Positions 1 to 9,416 are shown, counted from the stretch's first letter. The stretch: 64,000 nt of DNA from Pedobacter sp. ASV28 (GCF_016428855.1 NZ_JAELTN010000013.1:39817-103816); one strand, 5' to 3'. Program-made: numbers and translations. The notes: a model not told the origin generated them from the letters alone.

Positions 1-22
1 TAATTTTTGAGATACTTGATTG

Positions 23-3000
23 ATGTATAGGGAATTTAAACAGTTAGAGCTAGCTAAAATTGGTAAAGAAATATTAGATTTTTGGAAATCGGAGAATATC
101 TTTGAAAAAAGTATAAGTACCCGCTCCAAAGGCAAACCATTTACATTTTACGAGGGACCGCCATCAGCTAATGGCATGCCAGGCATTCACCACGTAATGG
201 CTCGTGCTATTAAAGATATCTTCTGTCGCTATAAAACATTAAAAGGATACCAGGTTAAACGAAAAGGCGGCTGGGATACTCACGGTCTACCCATTGAACT
301 TGCAGTTGAGAAAAAATTAGGGATTACAAAAGAAGATATCGGAAAGAAAATTTCGGTTGACGAATACAACGCCGCATGCCGTGAGGAGGTTATGCGCTAT
401 ACCGACGTGTGGAATGACCTTACCGAAAAAATGGGCTATTGGGTCGATTTACAAAACCCTTATGTAACCTACCATAATGAATACATTGAAACTTTATGGT
501 GGATTTTACAACAGCTTTACAACAAAGGCTTATTGTACAAAGGCTACACCATACAACCTTATTCTCCAGCGGCAGGCACTGGATTAAGTTCCCACGAATT
601 AAACCAACCGGGTACTTACCGCGATGTAAGCGATACCACAATCGTAGCTCAATTTAAAACAATTGCAGAAACGCTACCTTCGTTTTTACAAGGTTATGGC
701 GAAGTCAACATCTTAGCTTGGACCACCACACCTTGGACCTTACCCAGCAACACTGCCTTAACCGTTGGTCCAAAAATCGACTATGTATTGGTAAAAACTT
801 TTAACCAATATACTTTCGAGCCTATCAACGTCATTTTAGCAAAGCCCTTGGTAGGCAAACAATTTGCCGGCAAATTTTTCCAAGCGGAAGATCAAGAAGC
901 TTTTGCCACTTACAAATCTGAAGACAAAAAGATTCCTTATCAGGTACTCACCGAATTTGTGGGCAGCGACCTGGTAGGCATTAAATACGAACAACTTTTA
1001 CCATTAGCTTTACCTTACCAAAATGCTGAAAATGCTTTCCGTGTAATCAGCGGTGACTTTGTAACGACCGAAGATGGTACAGGTATTGTTCATACCGCTC
1101 CTACTTTCGGTGCCGACGATGCTCGTGTCGCTAAGCAAGCCATACCAGAAGTGCCGCCATTATTAATTTTAGATGATAAAGGAAATCCGGTTCCTTTGGT
1201 AGATCTACAAGGCAAGTTTGTAGCGTCATTGGGCGAATTTGGCGGAAAATATGTTAAAAACGAATACTATACCGATGGTCAAGCACCAGAAAAATCGGTT
1301 GATGTAGAGATTGCGATCCGTTTAAAAGAAGAAAACAAAGCCTTTAAGGTAGAGAAATATGTACACAGCTATCCTCATTGCTGGCGTACAGACAAGCCTG
1401 TTTTATATTATCCATTGGATAGCTGGTTCATTAAAACTACTGCCGTTAAAGAAAAGATGGTGGAATTGAACAAAGCTATAAATTGGAAACCAGAAGCAAC
1501 CGGAACTGGTCGTTTTGGCAACTGGTTGGAAAACCTTGTTGACTGGAACTTATCGCGTTCACGTTACTGGGGCACACCACTTCCAATTTGGCGTACCGCC
1601 GATGGTTTGGAAGAAAAATGCATTGGCTCTATTGAGGAGCTGAACGGTGAAATTGCTAAAGCGATAGATGCTGGATTTATGCCTACTGGTTTTGAGTTGA
1701 AAGACATGCACCGTCCTTATGTTGACGATGTGTTCTTAGTTTCTGCTAAAGGGCAAAAAATGACCCGCGAAACCGACTTGATCGATGTTTGGTTTGATAG
1801 CGGCGCCATGCCTTATGCACAATGGCATTTCCCATTCGAAAACGCAGCAGAATTTGAGAACGCCTACCCTGCAGATTTTATTGCAGAAGGTGTTGACCAA
1901 ACGCGTGGCTGGTTCTTTACCTTGCATGCCATTGCGGTGATGCTAAGTGAAAGCAGCGACGAAATCAAAGCCATTAACGAGCGGGTAAACAACCCTGGCA
2001 TTGCCTTTAGAAATGTAGTATCAAACGGATTGGTATTGGATAAAAACGGCAATAAAATGTCTAAACGTTTAGGCAATGCCGTAGATCCATTTAGTACAAT
2101 TGATACCTATAGTGCAGACGCCACTCGTTGGTACATGATCAGCAATGCATCGCCTTGGGATAATTTGAAATTCAACATAGAAGGATTGGATGAAGTTCGC
2201 CGTAAGTTTTTTGGCACTTTATACAACACCTATTCCTTCTTTGCACTGTATGCAAATATTGATAAATTTGAAATCGACTTGAATAATCAAACACCTGTTG
2301 CGCAACGTAGTGAACTGGATCGTTGGATTTTATCTTTATTGCAGACCTTAATTGCAGAAGTTGACGAAAGCTATAATGCCTATGAGCCTACCAAGGCCGC
2401 TAGGGCCATTCAAACTTTTGTTGATGAGCACTTGAGTAATTGGTACATCCGTTTGTCTCGCCGCCGTTTCTGGAAAGGCGAAATGACCGAAGATAAAAAG
2501 GCTGCTTACGAAACACTATATACCTGCTTAACAAGCATTGCCCAAATTATGTCGCCAGTGGCTCCATTCTTTGCAGATTGGCTATATAAAAACCTGAGCG
2601 AAGCAACACCTACCCAAGAGAGTGCGGCCTCTGTACACTTGACCATTTGGAACGAAGTTGACAAAACATTAGTGGACAATGAACTGAATGAACGCATGGA
2701 ACTGGCGCAGAATATTTCTTCAATGGTATTGTCCTTACGTAAGAAAATGGGCATTAATGTTCGTCAGCCATTGGCCAAGGTACTTATTCCTATTTTAGAC
2801 GACCACTTTAAAGCCAAGGTAGAGTTGGTTAAGGATTTAATCCTATCGGAAACGAATATTAAAGAAATTTCCTATATTACCGACACTGCTGGGTTTATCA
2901 AGAAAAAGGTAAAACCTAACTTTAAGGCTTTAGGTGCCAAGGTAGGAAAGGATATGAAATTAGTCACAGAAGTGATCAATAAGTTGTCTCAAGAAGACCT

Positions 3001-3415
3001 GGCCAAATTTGAAAAAGAGGGCTCCTATTCAATACCTGACACGAACTATTCGATTGTTTTATCAGATGTTGAAATTATAGCGGAGGATATTCCAGGTTGG
3101 CAAGTAACCAATATGGGTAACTTAACAGTGGCACTTGATGTGAACATTACCACGGCATTGAAGCAAGAGGGACTATCTAGGGAATTGGTCAACCGTATCC
3201 AAAACCTGCGTAAAGAACTTAATTTTGAAGTTACAGACCGGATTACCGTAAGTTTACAACAGGACGACCTAATTTCAGATGCAGTAGTACAAAACAAAAC
3301 TTACATTTGCAACGAAATACTGGCAGATGATATTATTTTAGTGAAATCGGCAATTGCAGGAAACAAAATAATTATAGAAGATGTTGAACTAGAGATTTTG
3401 ATCGCCAAAATATAA
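23..3415 (+). CDS. ileS: isoleucine--tRNA ligase with GxHH signature
   Basis: Class I aminoacyl-tRNA synthetase charging tRNA-Ile in the cytoplasm. The product is 1130 residues from the ATG at 23; a TTG one codon earlier is less likely. The long form fits the eukaryote-like type-2 IleRS rather than the roughly 940-residue type 1. The KMSKS loop reads KMSKR (about residues 678-682). The HIGH position after PPSANGMP reads G-I-H-H (residues 54-57), i.e. first and third signature residues swapped. Acceptor-binding, editing and C-terminal anticodon-binding regions appear uninterrupted. A DksA-like gene and lspA follow on the same strand, 76 bp downstream. The call is secure; the type-2 assignment is inferred from length and motif. 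Confidence 0.97.
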   Translation: MYREFKQLELAKIGKEILDFWKSENIFEKSISTRSKGKPFTFYEGPPSANGMPGIHHVMARAIKDIFCRYKTLKGYQVKRKGGWDTHGLPIELAVEKKLGITKEDIGKKISVDEYNAACREEVMRYTDVWNDLTEKMGYWVDLQNPYVTYHNEYIETLWWILQQLYNKGLLYKGYTIQPYSPAAGTGLSSHELNQPGTYRDVSDTTIVAQFKTIAETLPSFLQGYGEVNILAWTTTPWTLPSNTALTVGPKIDYVLVKTFNQYTFEPINVILAKPLVGKQFAGKFFQAEDQEAFATYKSEDKKIPYQVLTEFVGSDLVGIKYEQLLPLALPYQNAENAFRVISGDFVTTEDGTGIVHTAPTFGADDARVAKQAIPEVPPLLILDDKGNPVPLVDLQGKFVASLGEFGGKYVKNEYYTDGQAPEKSVDVEIAIRLKEENKAFKVEKYVHSYPHCWRTDKPVLYYPLDSWFIKTTAVKEKMVELNKAINWKPEATGTGRFGNWLENLVDWNLSRSRYWGTPLPIWRTADGLEEKCIGSIEELNGEIAKAIDAGFMPTGFELKDMHRPYVDDVFLVSAKGQKMTRETDLIDVWFDSGAMPYAQWHFPFENAAEFENAYPADFIAEGVDQTRGWFFTLHAIAVMLSESSDEIKAINERVNNPGIAFRNVVSNGLVLDKNGNKMSKRLGNAVDPFSTIDTYSADATRWYMISNASPWDNLKFNIEGLDEVRRKFFGTLYNTYSFFALYANIDKFEIDLNNQTPVAQRSELDRWILSLLQTLIAEVDESYNAYEPTKAARAIQTFVDEHLSNWYIRLSRRRFWKGEMTEDKKAAYETLYTCLTSIAQIMSPVAPFFADWLYKNLSEATPTQESAASVHLTIWNEVDKTLVDNELNERMELAQNISSMVLSLRKKMGINVRQPLAKVLIPILDDHFKAKVELVKDLILSETNIKEISYITDTAGFIKKKVKPNFKALGAKVGKDMKLVTEVINKLSQEDLAKFEKEGSYSIPDTNYSIVLSDVEIIAEDIPGWQVTNMGNLTVALDVNITTALKQEGLSRELVNRIQNLRKELNFEVTDRITVSLQQDDLISDAVVQNKTYICNEILADDIILVKSAIAGNKIIIEDVELEILIAKI

Positions 3416-3491
3416 CTATATGGAAACATCATGATTGATTAACACCAATTATATATAGTTCCATTACCATTGAAGATAAATTATTAAATAG

Positions 3492-3875
3492 ATGGAAAAA
3501 ACTGAGAAAACACGTTATTCTGATAGCGAATTACAAGAATTTAAAGAGCTGATATTAGAGAAATTGAAAAGCTCAAGAGAAGAGTTACAATCCTTGACCT
3601 CATCGTTGAGCAACCCAAATTCTAATGGTACGGAAGATACTTCTGGTGCTTATAAAACACTAGAAGACGGTTCGGCAACTTTAGAAAAAGAGCAGATCAA
3701 TCAATTGGCCGCACGTCAGAAAAAATTTATTGACAATCTGGAAGCAGCTTTGGTAAGGATAGAGAACAAAACCTATGGCATTTGTAGGGAAACAGGTAAA
3801 TTGATTCAAAAAGAGCGTTTAAGGGCAGTACCTCATGCCACTTTGAGCATGGAAGCTAAATTGAAACAAGGTTAA
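3492..3875 (+). CDS. DksA/TraR-family protein lacking the zinc cysteines
   Basis: A 127-residue protein of the DksA/TraR family, which in other bacteria binds the RNA polymerase secondary channel. An N-terminal helical coiled-coil region (residues 10-95, with SSREELQSL and an acidic stretch near the tip) is followed by the family signature YGICRETGKLI...ERLRAVPHAT. Canonical DksA has a four-cysteine zinc finger; only one cysteine (in YGIC) is visible here, so the fold must be metal-free or use other ligands. This form seems common in Bacteroidota. Its stop overlaps the lspA start by one base, suggesting translational coupling. Function as a transcription factor is inferred from family only. 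Confidence 0.85.
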   Translation: MEKTEKTRYSDSELQEFKELILEKLKSSREELQSLTSSLSNPNSNGTEDTSGAYKTLEDGSATLEKEQINQLAARQKKFIDNLEAALVRIENKTYGICRETGKLIQKERLRAVPHATLSMEAKLKQG

Positions 3876-4477
3876 TGAAAGGCTATACAAAACCACTACT
3901 TTTAATCTTCTTGGTCCTATTGGCCGATCAGGCATCTAAAACTTGGATCAAGACCCACATGTACCTTGGACAGGAATATAAGATTTTAGGCGAATGGTTT
4001 ATTATTCACTTTACCGAAAATAACGGGATGGCCTTTGGCCTCGAATTTGGTGGTGAATTTGGCAAATTGGCACTTTCCTTATTTAGGATCATAGCCGTTG
4101 GTGGAATTGGTTATGGCTTGCATTACATGATCAAGCGAAAGTACCATCGTGGTTTGATCTTAAATGTGGCTCTGATCTTTGCCGGCGCCCTTGGTAACAT
4201 TATTGATTCGGTATTTTATGGCGTCATCTACAAGTATGAAAGTCTTTTTCATGGTCGCGTAGTTGATATGCTCTATTTTCCAATCGTAAAAGGAACCTTC
4301 CCTTCTTGGTTCCCAGTTTGGGGCAATGAACCATTTGAGTTCTTTAGACCAGTTTTTAACCTTGCCGATGCGGCAATTTCAATTGGTGTAATTACCATAT
4401 TGATTTTCCAAAAAACCTACTTCAAGGAAGAAATTAAAGATGAAATTGGGATCAACAACGAAAGCGTTGAAGACTAA
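3875..4477 (+). CDS. lspA: lipoprotein signal peptidase (signal peptidase II)
   Basis: Inner-membrane aspartyl protease that removes the signal peptide from diacylglyceryl-prolipoproteins. The 200-residue protein has four predicted membrane segments. The family motifs are ADQASK near the N-terminus, TENNGMAF, a first catalytic aspartate in GNIIDSVFYG, and the second in FNLADAAISIG. The start overlaps the preceding stop (TAATG). The C-terminal tail is charged and extends beyond the minimal family length. A shorter paralogue sits at 14543-15055 next to lnt. Confidence 0.95.
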   Translation: MKGYTKPLLLIFLVLLADQASKTWIKTHMYLGQEYKILGEWFIIHFTENNGMAFGLEFGGEFGKLALSLFRIIAVGGIGYGLHYMIKRKYHRGLILNVALIFAGALGNIIDSVFYGVIYKYESLFHGRVVDMLYFPIVKGTFPSWFPVWGNEPFEFFRPVFNLADAAISIGVITILIFQKTYFKEEIKDEIGINNESVED

Positions 4478-4522
4478 AGAGATTTTAGATTTACGGTTTT
4501 AGATTTAATCTATCACCTTATA

Positions 4523-4560
4523 AAAAGTCTCGTAACAGATTGTTGCGAGGCTTTTTGTTT
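4523..4560 (+). terminator. rho-independent terminator after lspA
   Basis: Near-perfect stem of about 11 bp, agtctcgtaac with gttgcgaggct, with a 5-base loop followed by a T-rich tract. It ends the ileS-dksA-like-lspA unit. Confidence 0.8.
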
Positions 4561-4565
4561 ATTCG

Positions 4566-4690
4566 GCCCATCATCTCGACTGAAAACCAGCAGAATAGAG
4601 GATCTTACACTTAGGATTCTATGAGTTTTAGGCTTACTTCGTCATTCCGAGGCACAACCTGTCTCCTTCGGGAAAGCAATCTTAAAGCTA
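4566..4690. repeat. REP-like intergenic repeat, degraded
   Basis: Intergenic stretch with the arms catctcgactg (near 4570) and cgtcattccgaggcac (from 4640) followed by gggaaagcaatctta. The second arm resembles the arm of the complete palindromic element at 12803-12905. It is probably a decayed REP/MITE-type element; no coding potential is seen. Confidence 0.45.
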
Positions 4691-4762
4691 TCGCCAATAT
4701 TTCCTTTCTTTAACTTTAAATTCACTGCTAATTCTTTACATTTGATCAAAGACCAAATTTGT

Positions 4763-5458
4763 ATGTTCCATAAACAAAACCTCCTTATTTGCCTATTTTT
4801 AATTGGCTTAAGTTATACTACTGCTGCCCAAAAAAGCATCAGTTTATTTAATGGGAAAAATTTAGATGGTTGGCATGCCGATGTTCCCGGAAAGGATAAA
4901 AACCCAGACACAGCAGCATCGTTTATGGTTAGAGATGGAAAATTGGTCAGCATGGGCGATCCTCGTGGACACCTGATTACCGATTCTGTTTATGCCGACT
5001 ATAGACTAGAAGTAGAATATCGCTTTTCCGGGAAACCTGGCAATTGCGGTGTATTAGTTCATGCCTCTACACCAAGGGCACTTTATAAAATGTTCCCGAA
5101 ATCATTAGAGGTGCAGATGCAGCACTTGGATGCAGGCGATTTTTGGTGCATTGAAGAAGACATTGCGGTACCCAACATGGAAGAAAGACGAGGTATCAAG
5201 GAAAATTGGGGCATAAGTGCAGGAAAACTACGCCGCATAAAAAACCTAACAGACGGGGCAGAAAAGCCCCTAGGTGAATGGAATAGTATGGTTATAGAAT
5301 GCTTTAAAGACAAAGTACGTGTTTGGGTTAATGGCATCTTGGCAAATGACGGCTATAATTGTACGGCCTCCAAAGGACAGATTGCCCTACAAGCCGAAGG
5401 TGCAGAAGTGGAATTTAGGAAAATAGATCTCAAAAAGATCAAGAAGTTAAGTAAGTAA
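4763..5458 (+). CDS. DUF1080 (3-keto-disaccharide hydrolase-like) secreted protein
   Basis: A 231-residue exported protein. The ATG at 4763 is preferred over an upstream TTG because it begins a clear signal peptide (FHKQNLLICLFLIGLSYTTAAQ). The mature part matches the DUF1080 / 3-keto-glycoside hydrolase-type jelly-roll: SLFNGKNLDGWH near the start, YADYRLEVEYRFS, GNCGVLVHAS, EVQMQHLDAGDFW and a C-terminal DKVRVWVNG...GQIALQAEG strand set. Such proteins act on carbohydrate in the periplasm or are surface lectin-like proteins; the substrate cannot be read. It stands alone between a repeat and a SIMPL-domain gene. Confidence 0.85.
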   Translation: MFHKQNLLICLFLIGLSYTTAAQKSISLFNGKNLDGWHADVPGKDKNPDTAASFMVRDGKLVSMGDPRGHLITDSVYADYRLEVEYRFSGKPGNCGVLVHASTPRALYKMFPKSLEVQMQHLDAGDFWCIEEDIAVPNMEERRGIKENWGISAGKLRRIKNLTDGAEKPLGEWNSMVIECFKDKVRVWVNGILANDGYNCTASKGQIALQAEGAEVEFRKIDLKKIKKLSK

Positions 5459-5703
5459 AAAAGTCATTTTTATTATCCGCTATTACCACAACAACCTTCA
5501 TCATTCTTTAACCAAAGACAAAACATTTTCAAAAAACACACAGTGTAAGCTTTTAAAATATCCTTACCCCTCACAATAAAATAAAAAATAATTTGCTCAT
5601 TATTTGAGCTTTGGCTCAATTTTAGCTTGTAGCAGGAAAATTGTTTATGGATTTAGCCCGATATTTACATCTGATTTATGAACACACAAAAAAAATTGAA
5701 ATT

Positions 5704-6399
5704 ATGAAAAGATTATTTGCAATAGCTCTTGTAGCTCTTTTTAGTTTAAATGCCTTTGCGCAACAAGTAGATTTGAGAAAGAAAATCAACGTGAATGGAA
5801 CGGCCGAAACAGAAGTCACTCCAGACATTATCTACATCAGTATTTCCTTAAAGGAATACCTGAAAGATGGTAACAGTAAGAAAAAAGTAGATATTACCAC
5901 ATTGGAAAGCCAGCTTTACACTGCAATACAGAAAGCCGGAATTGCCAAGGAAAATTTAACCATCAACAACTTGAGCAGCTGGAGCTATGCCACAGAAAAA
6001 AAGAAAAATCCTGATTTTTTAGCTAGTAAACAGTATCGCCTAAAAGTTAGCGACCTGAACAAGTTTAACCAGATTGTTGATGCCATTGATGCCAAAGGAA
6101 TTGCCAGCACCAATATAGAAAGTTATGATTACAGCAAGATAGAAAGCCTGAAAAAAGAGCTTAAAATAAAAGCTTTATTGGCTGCAAAAGAAAAAGCAAC
6201 CTATATGGTCGAGGCTTTGGGCGATAAGCTGGGTAATGTAATAGACATTCAAGATGGTGGCGACAATATGGTGCAACCAGTTTACAGAAATTATGCCATG
6301 AAAAGCATGGCAATGGATACAATGGAAGCTGCTCCAGAAATTGACTTTAAAAAGATCAAATTGAGCTTCACCGTAAACGCTGTTTTTGAAATAAAATAA
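5704..6399 (+). CDS. SIMPL-domain (DUF541) periplasmic protein
   Basis: A 231-residue protein. The start at 5704 is chosen because it begins a standard signal peptide (MKRLFAIALVALFSLNAFAQ); the open frame upstream gives only an implausible extension. The mature part has the SIMPL pattern: INVNGTAETEVTPDIIYISISLKEY at its start and NLTINNLSSW and YRLKVSDLNKFNQIVDAI in the middle, with the usual C-terminal strand SFTVNAVFEIK. Family members are oligomeric periplasmic proteins of poorly defined role, sometimes tied to oxidative stress. It is a single-gene unit ended by a terminator. Confidence 0.88.
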   Translation: MKRLFAIALVALFSLNAFAQQVDLRKKINVNGTAETEVTPDIIYISISLKEYLKDGNSKKKVDITTLESQLYTAIQKAGIAKENLTINNLSSWSYATEKKKNPDFLASKQYRLKVSDLNKFNQIVDAIDAKGIASTNIESYDYSKIESLKKELKIKALLAAKEKATYMVEALGDKLGNVIDIQDGGDNMVQPVYRNYAMKSMAMDTMEAAPEIDFKKIKLSFTVNAVFEIK

Positions 6400-6417
6400 T
6401 TTATTTTGATAATTTTG

Positions 6418-6455
6418 TGAGCCTATCAACGTATTGTTGATAGGTTCTTTTATTT
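6418..6455 (+). terminator. rho-independent terminator after SIMPL gene
   Basis: Stem gagcctatcaac / gttgataggttc with a short loop, followed by a T-rich tail, 20 bp after the stop codon. Confidence 0.8.
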
Positions 6456-6579
6456 TATAAATAGTATACATATGAAGCCATCATGATTTTCAGGCCATAT
6501 AATGGAATGAATAAATCTGATAGCTTCATCACCATTAAAAACAAACCGAGCTTGCGAGCTCATGAAATAATTTGTACAC

Positions 6580-6888
6580 ATGAAAAAATTACTTTACTCG
6601 TTCATTTTATTTTTTACACTTTCTACTACTGTTAATGCCAACCCTGTTATGAACGAAGATTCCAAAACAGAACTTACCATTGAACAGAAAGCAGAATTAG
6701 AGCATATCACCAAACGTGTAGAAGAAATTAAGGCGATGGACAAATCGGCTCTTACCAAAACCGAACGTAAAGCCTTAAAAAAGGAAGTTAAGGAGCTTAA
6801 AAAACGTGCCGACTTCTTAAGCCAAAATGTAACGTTATCACTAGGTGCAATCATTATTATATTGCTGTTATTGATTCTCATCCTGTAG
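6580..6888 (+). CDS. small exported coiled-coil protein with C-terminal membrane segment (copy 1)
   Basis: A 102-residue protein of unknown function. It has an N-terminal signal peptide (MKKLLYSFILFFTLSTTVNA), a charged helical region (residues 30-78) with ELTIEQKAELEHITKRVEEIK and KTERKALKKEVKELKKR, and an extreme C-terminal hydrophobic segment ending LSLGAIIIILLLLILIL with no charged tail. The next gene has the same architecture and many identical positions, so the pair is a tandem duplication. A secreted coiled coil re-anchored by a C-terminal helix suggests an envelope-associated structural or stress protein; this is inference. Confidence 0.75.
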   Translation: MKKLLYSFILFFTLSTTVNANPVMNEDSKTELTIEQKAELEHITKRVEEIKAMDKSALTKTERKALKKEVKELKKRADFLSQNVTLSLGAIIIILLLLILIL

Positions 6889-7030
6889 TTTTTAACTTTC
6901 CTGGGAACAATTACCTCATGTAGTTGTTATAGGAAGTGAGCTGGCAACGAGATCATATGAAACACCATCTTAAACGATGGCGTAAATCAATCCAGAAAGC
7001 TTCATATCCTTTAACAACAACTTTAAACAC

Positions 7031-7339
7031 ATGAAAAAAATTATCTATCCATTGATGTTACTGGTAACGCTAACATTCAATTTTAACTTCGCGTATGCGG
7101 CAAATGATCAACCCAAAACAGAACTGACCGCAGAGCAGCGTGCAGAACTTAGCCGAATTACTTCTAGAGTAGAAGAAATTAAGTCCATGGACAAATCCAA
7201 TCTTAGCAAAGACGAGCGCAAAGCCTTAAGAAAGGAATTGAAAGAGATGAAGAAAAAAGCCAAGGCCATAGGCGGTGGTGTTTATTTATCTGTTGGAGCC
7301 ATTATCATCATCATTCTATTATTGATTCTTATTTTATAG
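7031..7339 (+). CDS. small exported coiled-coil protein with C-terminal membrane segment (copy 2)
   Basis: Paralogue of the preceding gene and of identical length (102 residues). It shares the block around KTELTAEQRAELSRITSRVE, the ERKALRKELKEMKKKAK helix and the terminal LSVGAIIIIILLLILIL. It has its own signal peptide ending NFAYA. The copies are separated by 142 bp, and a terminator follows this one. Function unknown. Confidence 0.75.
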   Translation: MKKIIYPLMLLVTLTFNFNFAYAANDQPKTELTAEQRAELSRITSRVEEIKSMDKSNLSKDERKALRKELKEMKKKAKAIGGGVYLSVGAIIIIILLLILIL

Positions 7340-7366
7340 GAACAACAATTTACCTAACTATTTTAC

Positions 7367-7393
7367 AGCCAGGCACTACGTCTGGCTTTTTTT
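7367..7393 (+). terminator. rho-independent terminator
   Basis: Stem agccag / ctggct around gcactacgt, followed by a run of T, 27 bp after the second small-protein gene. Confidence 0.75.
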
Positions 7394-7499
7394 ATGAACT
7401 TATCTTCGCTTTTATAAGCACCATCATTTTTTGGAATGAGCAGCATCACGCTGGCACCCATCATTTAGGCAGACCTTTATAGTATAAAATTTAAATGCT

Positions 7500-8102
7500 A
7501 TGAAGACTTTAAAAACATGCTGGACGATCTTACTCCTCCTTCCATTTTTCGCAATAAATGGTCACGCACAAAACGCAAAATTAGTCTTAAAAGAGAGTTC
7601 AATTCTGGTGAAGGGCACTTCTTCACTACATGATTGGCGTTGTAAGACCGAACAAATCAGTGGAGATATCTCCTATCAATCTTCAGGACTACTTCTTAAA
7701 GATATCGCTAGCCTAAATCTACAATTGGTAGTAAAATCAATGAAGAGCATTAAAGAAAATGGTGAATATTACGAGGCAGGTATGGACAAGAATATGTACA
7801 AAGCCCTAAATGCCGAAAAATTCCCTAAAATAAACTTTGTGCTTACCGAGCTCCTATCGGTGAAATCAACTGCCGGAAAATCAGATTTCACGGCAAAAGG
7901 CAACCTCTCCATTGCAGGGAACCAACAAGCCATCAGTTTCCCCGTCAACGCAATACTCACCAATACTGGCATTACCTTTAAAGGCTCTATTTCCTTTAAG
8001 ATGACCACTTTTGGTGTAACTCCTCCCAGAGCCCTATTAGGGACTATAAAGACGGGTGATGAGGTTACCATCGTATTCAATGCAAGCTTTAAAAATGATT
8101 AA
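7500..8102 (+). CDS. YceI-family lipid-binding periplasmic protein
   Basis: A 200-residue protein with signal peptide (MKTLKTCWTILLLLPFFAIN, cleavage near GHAQ). The mature part has the YceI lipocalin-like pattern: KESSILVKGTSSLHDW at its start, MDKNMYKALNAEKFPKINFVL in the middle, and the late strands FTAKGNLSIAGNQQAISFPV and FKMTTFGVTPP. YceI proteins bind isoprenoid-type lipids in the periplasm. It is followed 28 bp later by a porin-like gene, and a divergent second YceI protein follows that, so the three probably form a functional set. Confidence 0.88.
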   Translation: MKTLKTCWTILLLLPFFAINGHAQNAKLVLKESSILVKGTSSLHDWRCKTEQISGDISYQSSGLLLKDIASLNLQLVVKSMKSIKENGEYYEAGMDKNMYKALNAEKFPKINFVLTELLSVKSTAGKSDFTAKGNLSIAGNQQAISFPVNAILTNTGITFKGSISFKMTTFGVTPPRALLGTIKTGDEVTIVFNASFKND

Positions 8103-8130
8103 TAAATCCCACTATTTAATAATAAATATT

Positions 8131-9405
8131 ATGAAAAAGTATTTACTCGCTGCCGTTTTTGTTACAGTAGCCGGAACTGTCTTTGCGCAACAAAGTAAAA
8201 TTGCCAATATGAGAGGCTATGACAAATCTGGCATTAATGTATTCGAAACGCCAAAAAGCGATACGGTTGTACCCTTTGATGAAGTAAAAGTGAGAATTGG
8301 CGCTGGCTTTACACAACAATTCCAAGCTTTAAAGCACACCAACAACTCTACATCAACTACGCCGTTATATAATTTGCGAAGTGGCTTCAACCTTGCTACC
8401 GCCAATTTGAATATCGATGCACAATTAGCCAGGGGAATTCGCTTAAACCTGATCTCCTACCTATCTGCAAGGCACCATCAGGAAACTTGGGTTAAAGGCG
8501 GATTTGTGCAAATAGATGCCTCTCCCGTCAATTCAGATCTATTAAATGAGGTATTCAAGTATGTGACCGTAAAAATCGGTCATTATGAGGATAACTATGG
8601 AGATGCCCACTTCCGCAGAACCGATAATGGTCATGCTTTATATAATCCATTTATAGGTAACTACATCTTAGATGGCTTTACCACCGAGATCGGTGCCGAA
8701 ATCGATTTCCAGAAAGATGGTTTTTTAGCGGTAGCTGCAATCCACAATGGAGAAATTAAAGGGGAAATTTCAGACAATCCAACCAGAAACCCTTCATTTA
8801 TTGGAAAATTAGGCTACGACAAACAATTAAACACCGATTTACGTGTACGCTTAACCGGATCGGTATACCATAATAATGGTGCTGCCAGTAATACCTTATA
8901 CACAGGAGATAGAGGAGGCTCCAGATATTACATGGTCTTAGAACCTCTTGCCAGTGGGGTAACCTCAATTACCAATGCTTGGTCTGGCAATATACGTCCA
9001 GGGTTTAGCAGACAGGTTACCGCATTTATGATCAACCCTTTTCTCAAATATCAGGGACTTGAATTATTTGGCACGCTCGAGTTTGCCAAAGGCAGGGCCA
9101 TTACAGAGGCCACCAAAAGAGATGTAAATCAGCTTGCCATTGAAGGAATTTATCGTTTTACCAAAAATGAAGACCTATTTGTCGGATTACGCTACAATAC
9201 CGTAAAAGCTGATCTGTTATTTGGCAGTGCTACACAAACTGTAAAAGCCGAACGTATCCAAGCAAGCGCAGGTTGGTTTATTACCAAAAACATGGTACTT
9301 AAAGGGGAATATGTAAATCAAAAATACAAAGACTACCCAAGCAACAACCTGCTATCCGGAGGAAAATTCCATGGTGTAATGCTAGAAGCCAGCGTTGGTT
9401 TCTAA
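8131..9405 (+). CDS. porin-like outer-membrane beta-barrel protein
   Basis: A 424-residue protein. The ATG at 8131 begins a signal peptide (MKKYLLAAVFVTVAGTVFAQ); the longer open frame overlaps the yceI gene and is rejected. Alternating strands throughout (FNLATANLNIDAQLARGIRL, VTVKIGHYEDNYGDAHFRR, LTGSVYHNNG, LFVGLRYNTV, ASAGWFITKNMVLKGEYV) and a C-terminal aromatic residue (VGF) indicate a barrel like phosphate-selective porins O/P or DUF3078-type proteins. The exact family is not settled. It lies between two YceI genes on the same strand. Confidence 0.75.
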   Translation: MKKYLLAAVFVTVAGTVFAQQSKIANMRGYDKSGINVFETPKSDTVVPFDEVKVRIGAGFTQQFQALKHTNNSTSTTPLYNLRSGFNLATANLNIDAQLARGIRLNLISYLSARHHQETWVKGGFVQIDASPVNSDLLNEVFKYVTVKIGHYEDNYGDAHFRRTDNGHALYNPFIGNYILDGFTTEIGAEIDFQKDGFLAVAAIHNGEIKGEISDNPTRNPSFIGKLGYDKQLNTDLRVRLTGSVYHNNGAASNTLYTGDRGGSRYYMVLEPLASGVTSITNAWSGNIRPGFSRQVTAFMINPFLKYQGLELFGTLEFAKGRAITEATKRDVNQLAIEGIYRFTKNEDLFVGLRYNTVKADLLFGSATQTVKAERIQASAGWFITKNMVLKGEYVNQKYKDYPSNNLLSGGKFHGVMLEASVGF

Positions 9406-9416
9406 TCCACAATCTT

